DNA of 64,000 nucleotides from Spongilla lacustris (Eukaryota; Porifera; Demospongiae; Spongillida; Spongillidae). Each line of letters starts with the position of its first letter. Within the stretch, counting starts at the first letter, position 1. Shown in pieces: positions 62,790 to 64,000 of the stretch. Under the pieces are notes generated by a model that ran no database searches, was not told the origin of the DNA, and was given only the letters and a program-made list of their open reading frames with translations. Both the position numbers and the translations under genes were made by a program. The stretch is taken from the NCBI GenBank assembly GCA_949361645.1, contig OX442415.1, positions 2,364,713-2,428,712 of the forward strand, given 5' to 3'.

Positions 62790-64000
62790 TCCTATGTATT
62801 GTCTATGTACTATAATTGAGCCAGAATGGATATATCCTATTGTATGGAACTCATTAATGTGTACATAGTACACTTAATTAGTAAACAGCCCTCATGGTTA
62901 ATTCAGTTTATTGGCTACAAGGTGCGAATAATTTAACCACAAATGAATACATAGCAAATCCTTCTTTGCAGTCCTTATAGAAGCACTGATGATTTTAATA
63001 AAACACATACAACCCTGTAAGGGCCATGTTATGATGTCGTGACCTTGACTAATGCATGCTCAGTGATAGAAAAACATGAAAATGTAGCATTGTTATGCCT
63101 CTCATACAGAAATGCCGACCACTTAAAAAAAAATTATTCTTTGAAAATAGGAAAGAGCAGGTTGTATTCTACTGCTTCTACAGCGGGACAAAACTGGGTT
63201 CCATTGAAATGCCATATAGAAAGGTGTGAGTCTCCTATGATGTTTGATTGTATTCATGAGCCATAGAATGTGCTTATCTACTATACAATTTGGTGAGCCT
63301 ATCATAACTGTTATCCAAACAACCATAATGGTACATGTAGGTGTAACAGTAGAATACAACCTAGAATAAATTTTAAAACTTTAAAAGTGATCATTTCTAT
63401 ATATAACACACACATTTACTAGTAAGCCTTCTAAGTACTTCACCTACATGTACTGCAATCGGTATGATATCAGTGATATTATTGTTATTATTAAGATAAA
63501 TTATACCTACATATACGTAATTGTATACATGCATACCTACTTATAAAGCCATTGTACAGAACCATGTTTTACAGTCAAGGTAACCTGGACAGGATGGCTC
63601 TGCAGTTGACTCTCACTAAGGCTAGACCTAGGCAATTGTATTCCAAAGATGGTCTTGGTCATGGGTTGGTTTAGCCTGGTGGAAAGGCGACCAGCAAGCT
63701 TAGATATTTATGTATTTTTGGTGGTAAAAAATAAAATCAGTCCCTATCTACTCCAGCATGCAATCAAAATTGGTACGCAGCATGTACAACTGAGTGAGTG
63801 GTTCGAAAAGCTTTGTTTGATGGGACCTAAGTATGGTCTTACTTACAAAGACTAATCCCAAACATTGGCAATGCATTCACCCCTGTTTGGAATGCTATTA
63901 ATCATCCTTATGGCCTGCTATTTTTGACAGTGCAATATCCCAACAAGACCAACTGCTCTTTTCAATCCCTGTAAAAATGTGTGGAATGGGCATTCGCAAT
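62790..64000. other. Non-coding stretch, nothing recognised
   Basis: Short chance ORFs only; no repeat or domain that I can name. Confidence 0.4.

Noticed and set aside
1..64000. tRNA or rRNA genes
   Set aside because: No cloverleaf or rRNA core sequence noticed; a tRNAscan run would be needed to exclude tRNAs fully.

Overview
This is nuclear DNA of an animal. Its genes are split by short GT-AG introns (about 45 bp to 1 kb) and encode EGF, immunoglobulin and fibronectin III modules, an adhesion GPCR, a BEN-domain protein and a mitochondrial carnitine palmitoyltransferase. The compact introns, very large tandem EGF/Ig/FN3 receptors, dense minisatellites and small hairpin transposons fit a sponge best. 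That assignment is inference, not proof.

Layout. 1-9.5 kb (- strand): the 3' part of a huge cell-surface or secreted gene, including one exon with about 67 near-identical EGF repeats that runs off the left edge. 10.9-11.6 kb (-): BEN-domain gene. 13.6-14.0 kb: retroelement relic and hairpin element. 14.3-17.3 kb (-): immunoglobulin-type receptor exons starting with a signal peptide; all exon joins are phase 1, so this may be the 5' part of the EGF gene. 17.6-20.0 kb: ~170-180 bp satellite. 21-22 kb: dead mariner/Tc1-type transposon. 24-26 kb: Ty3/gypsy fragments in opposite orientations. 26-31 kb: minisatellites and one weak two-exon gene candidate. 31.1-31.6 kb: the same satellite, inverted. 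32-34.6 kb (-): decayed FN3 receptor copy. 35.5-40.9 kb (+): FN3-containing adhesion GPCR with hormone-receptor-like, GAIN, GPS and 7TM parts, with several frame breaks in the extracellular half. 41-44 kb: hairpin MITEs and a tandem duplication. 44.1-50.7 kb (-): complete-looking CPT2 gene with clean frames and expanded intronic repeats. 57.9-58.9 kb: tandem duplication. 62-62.8 kb: retroelement relic.

Most notable: at 53.5-55.8 kb (- strand) lies an intron-containing gene that reads as a borosin, i.e. an alpha-N-methyltransferase of the tetrapyrrole-methylase fold, followed by a helical clasp-like segment and then, on the same polypeptide, a C-terminal array of about 19 copies of a 13-residue hydrophobic, proline-containing peptide (consensus [13 protein letters not shown]). 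Known borosins (omphalotin-type) fuse the enzyme to its own core peptide and are known to me from fungi and, in split form, bacteria. An animal gene with a many-core array would be a new setting for this RiPP class. In this copy the frame is broken in at least four places, whereas the neighbouring CPT2 gene is clean, so it may be a decaying allele or paralogue of a working locus.
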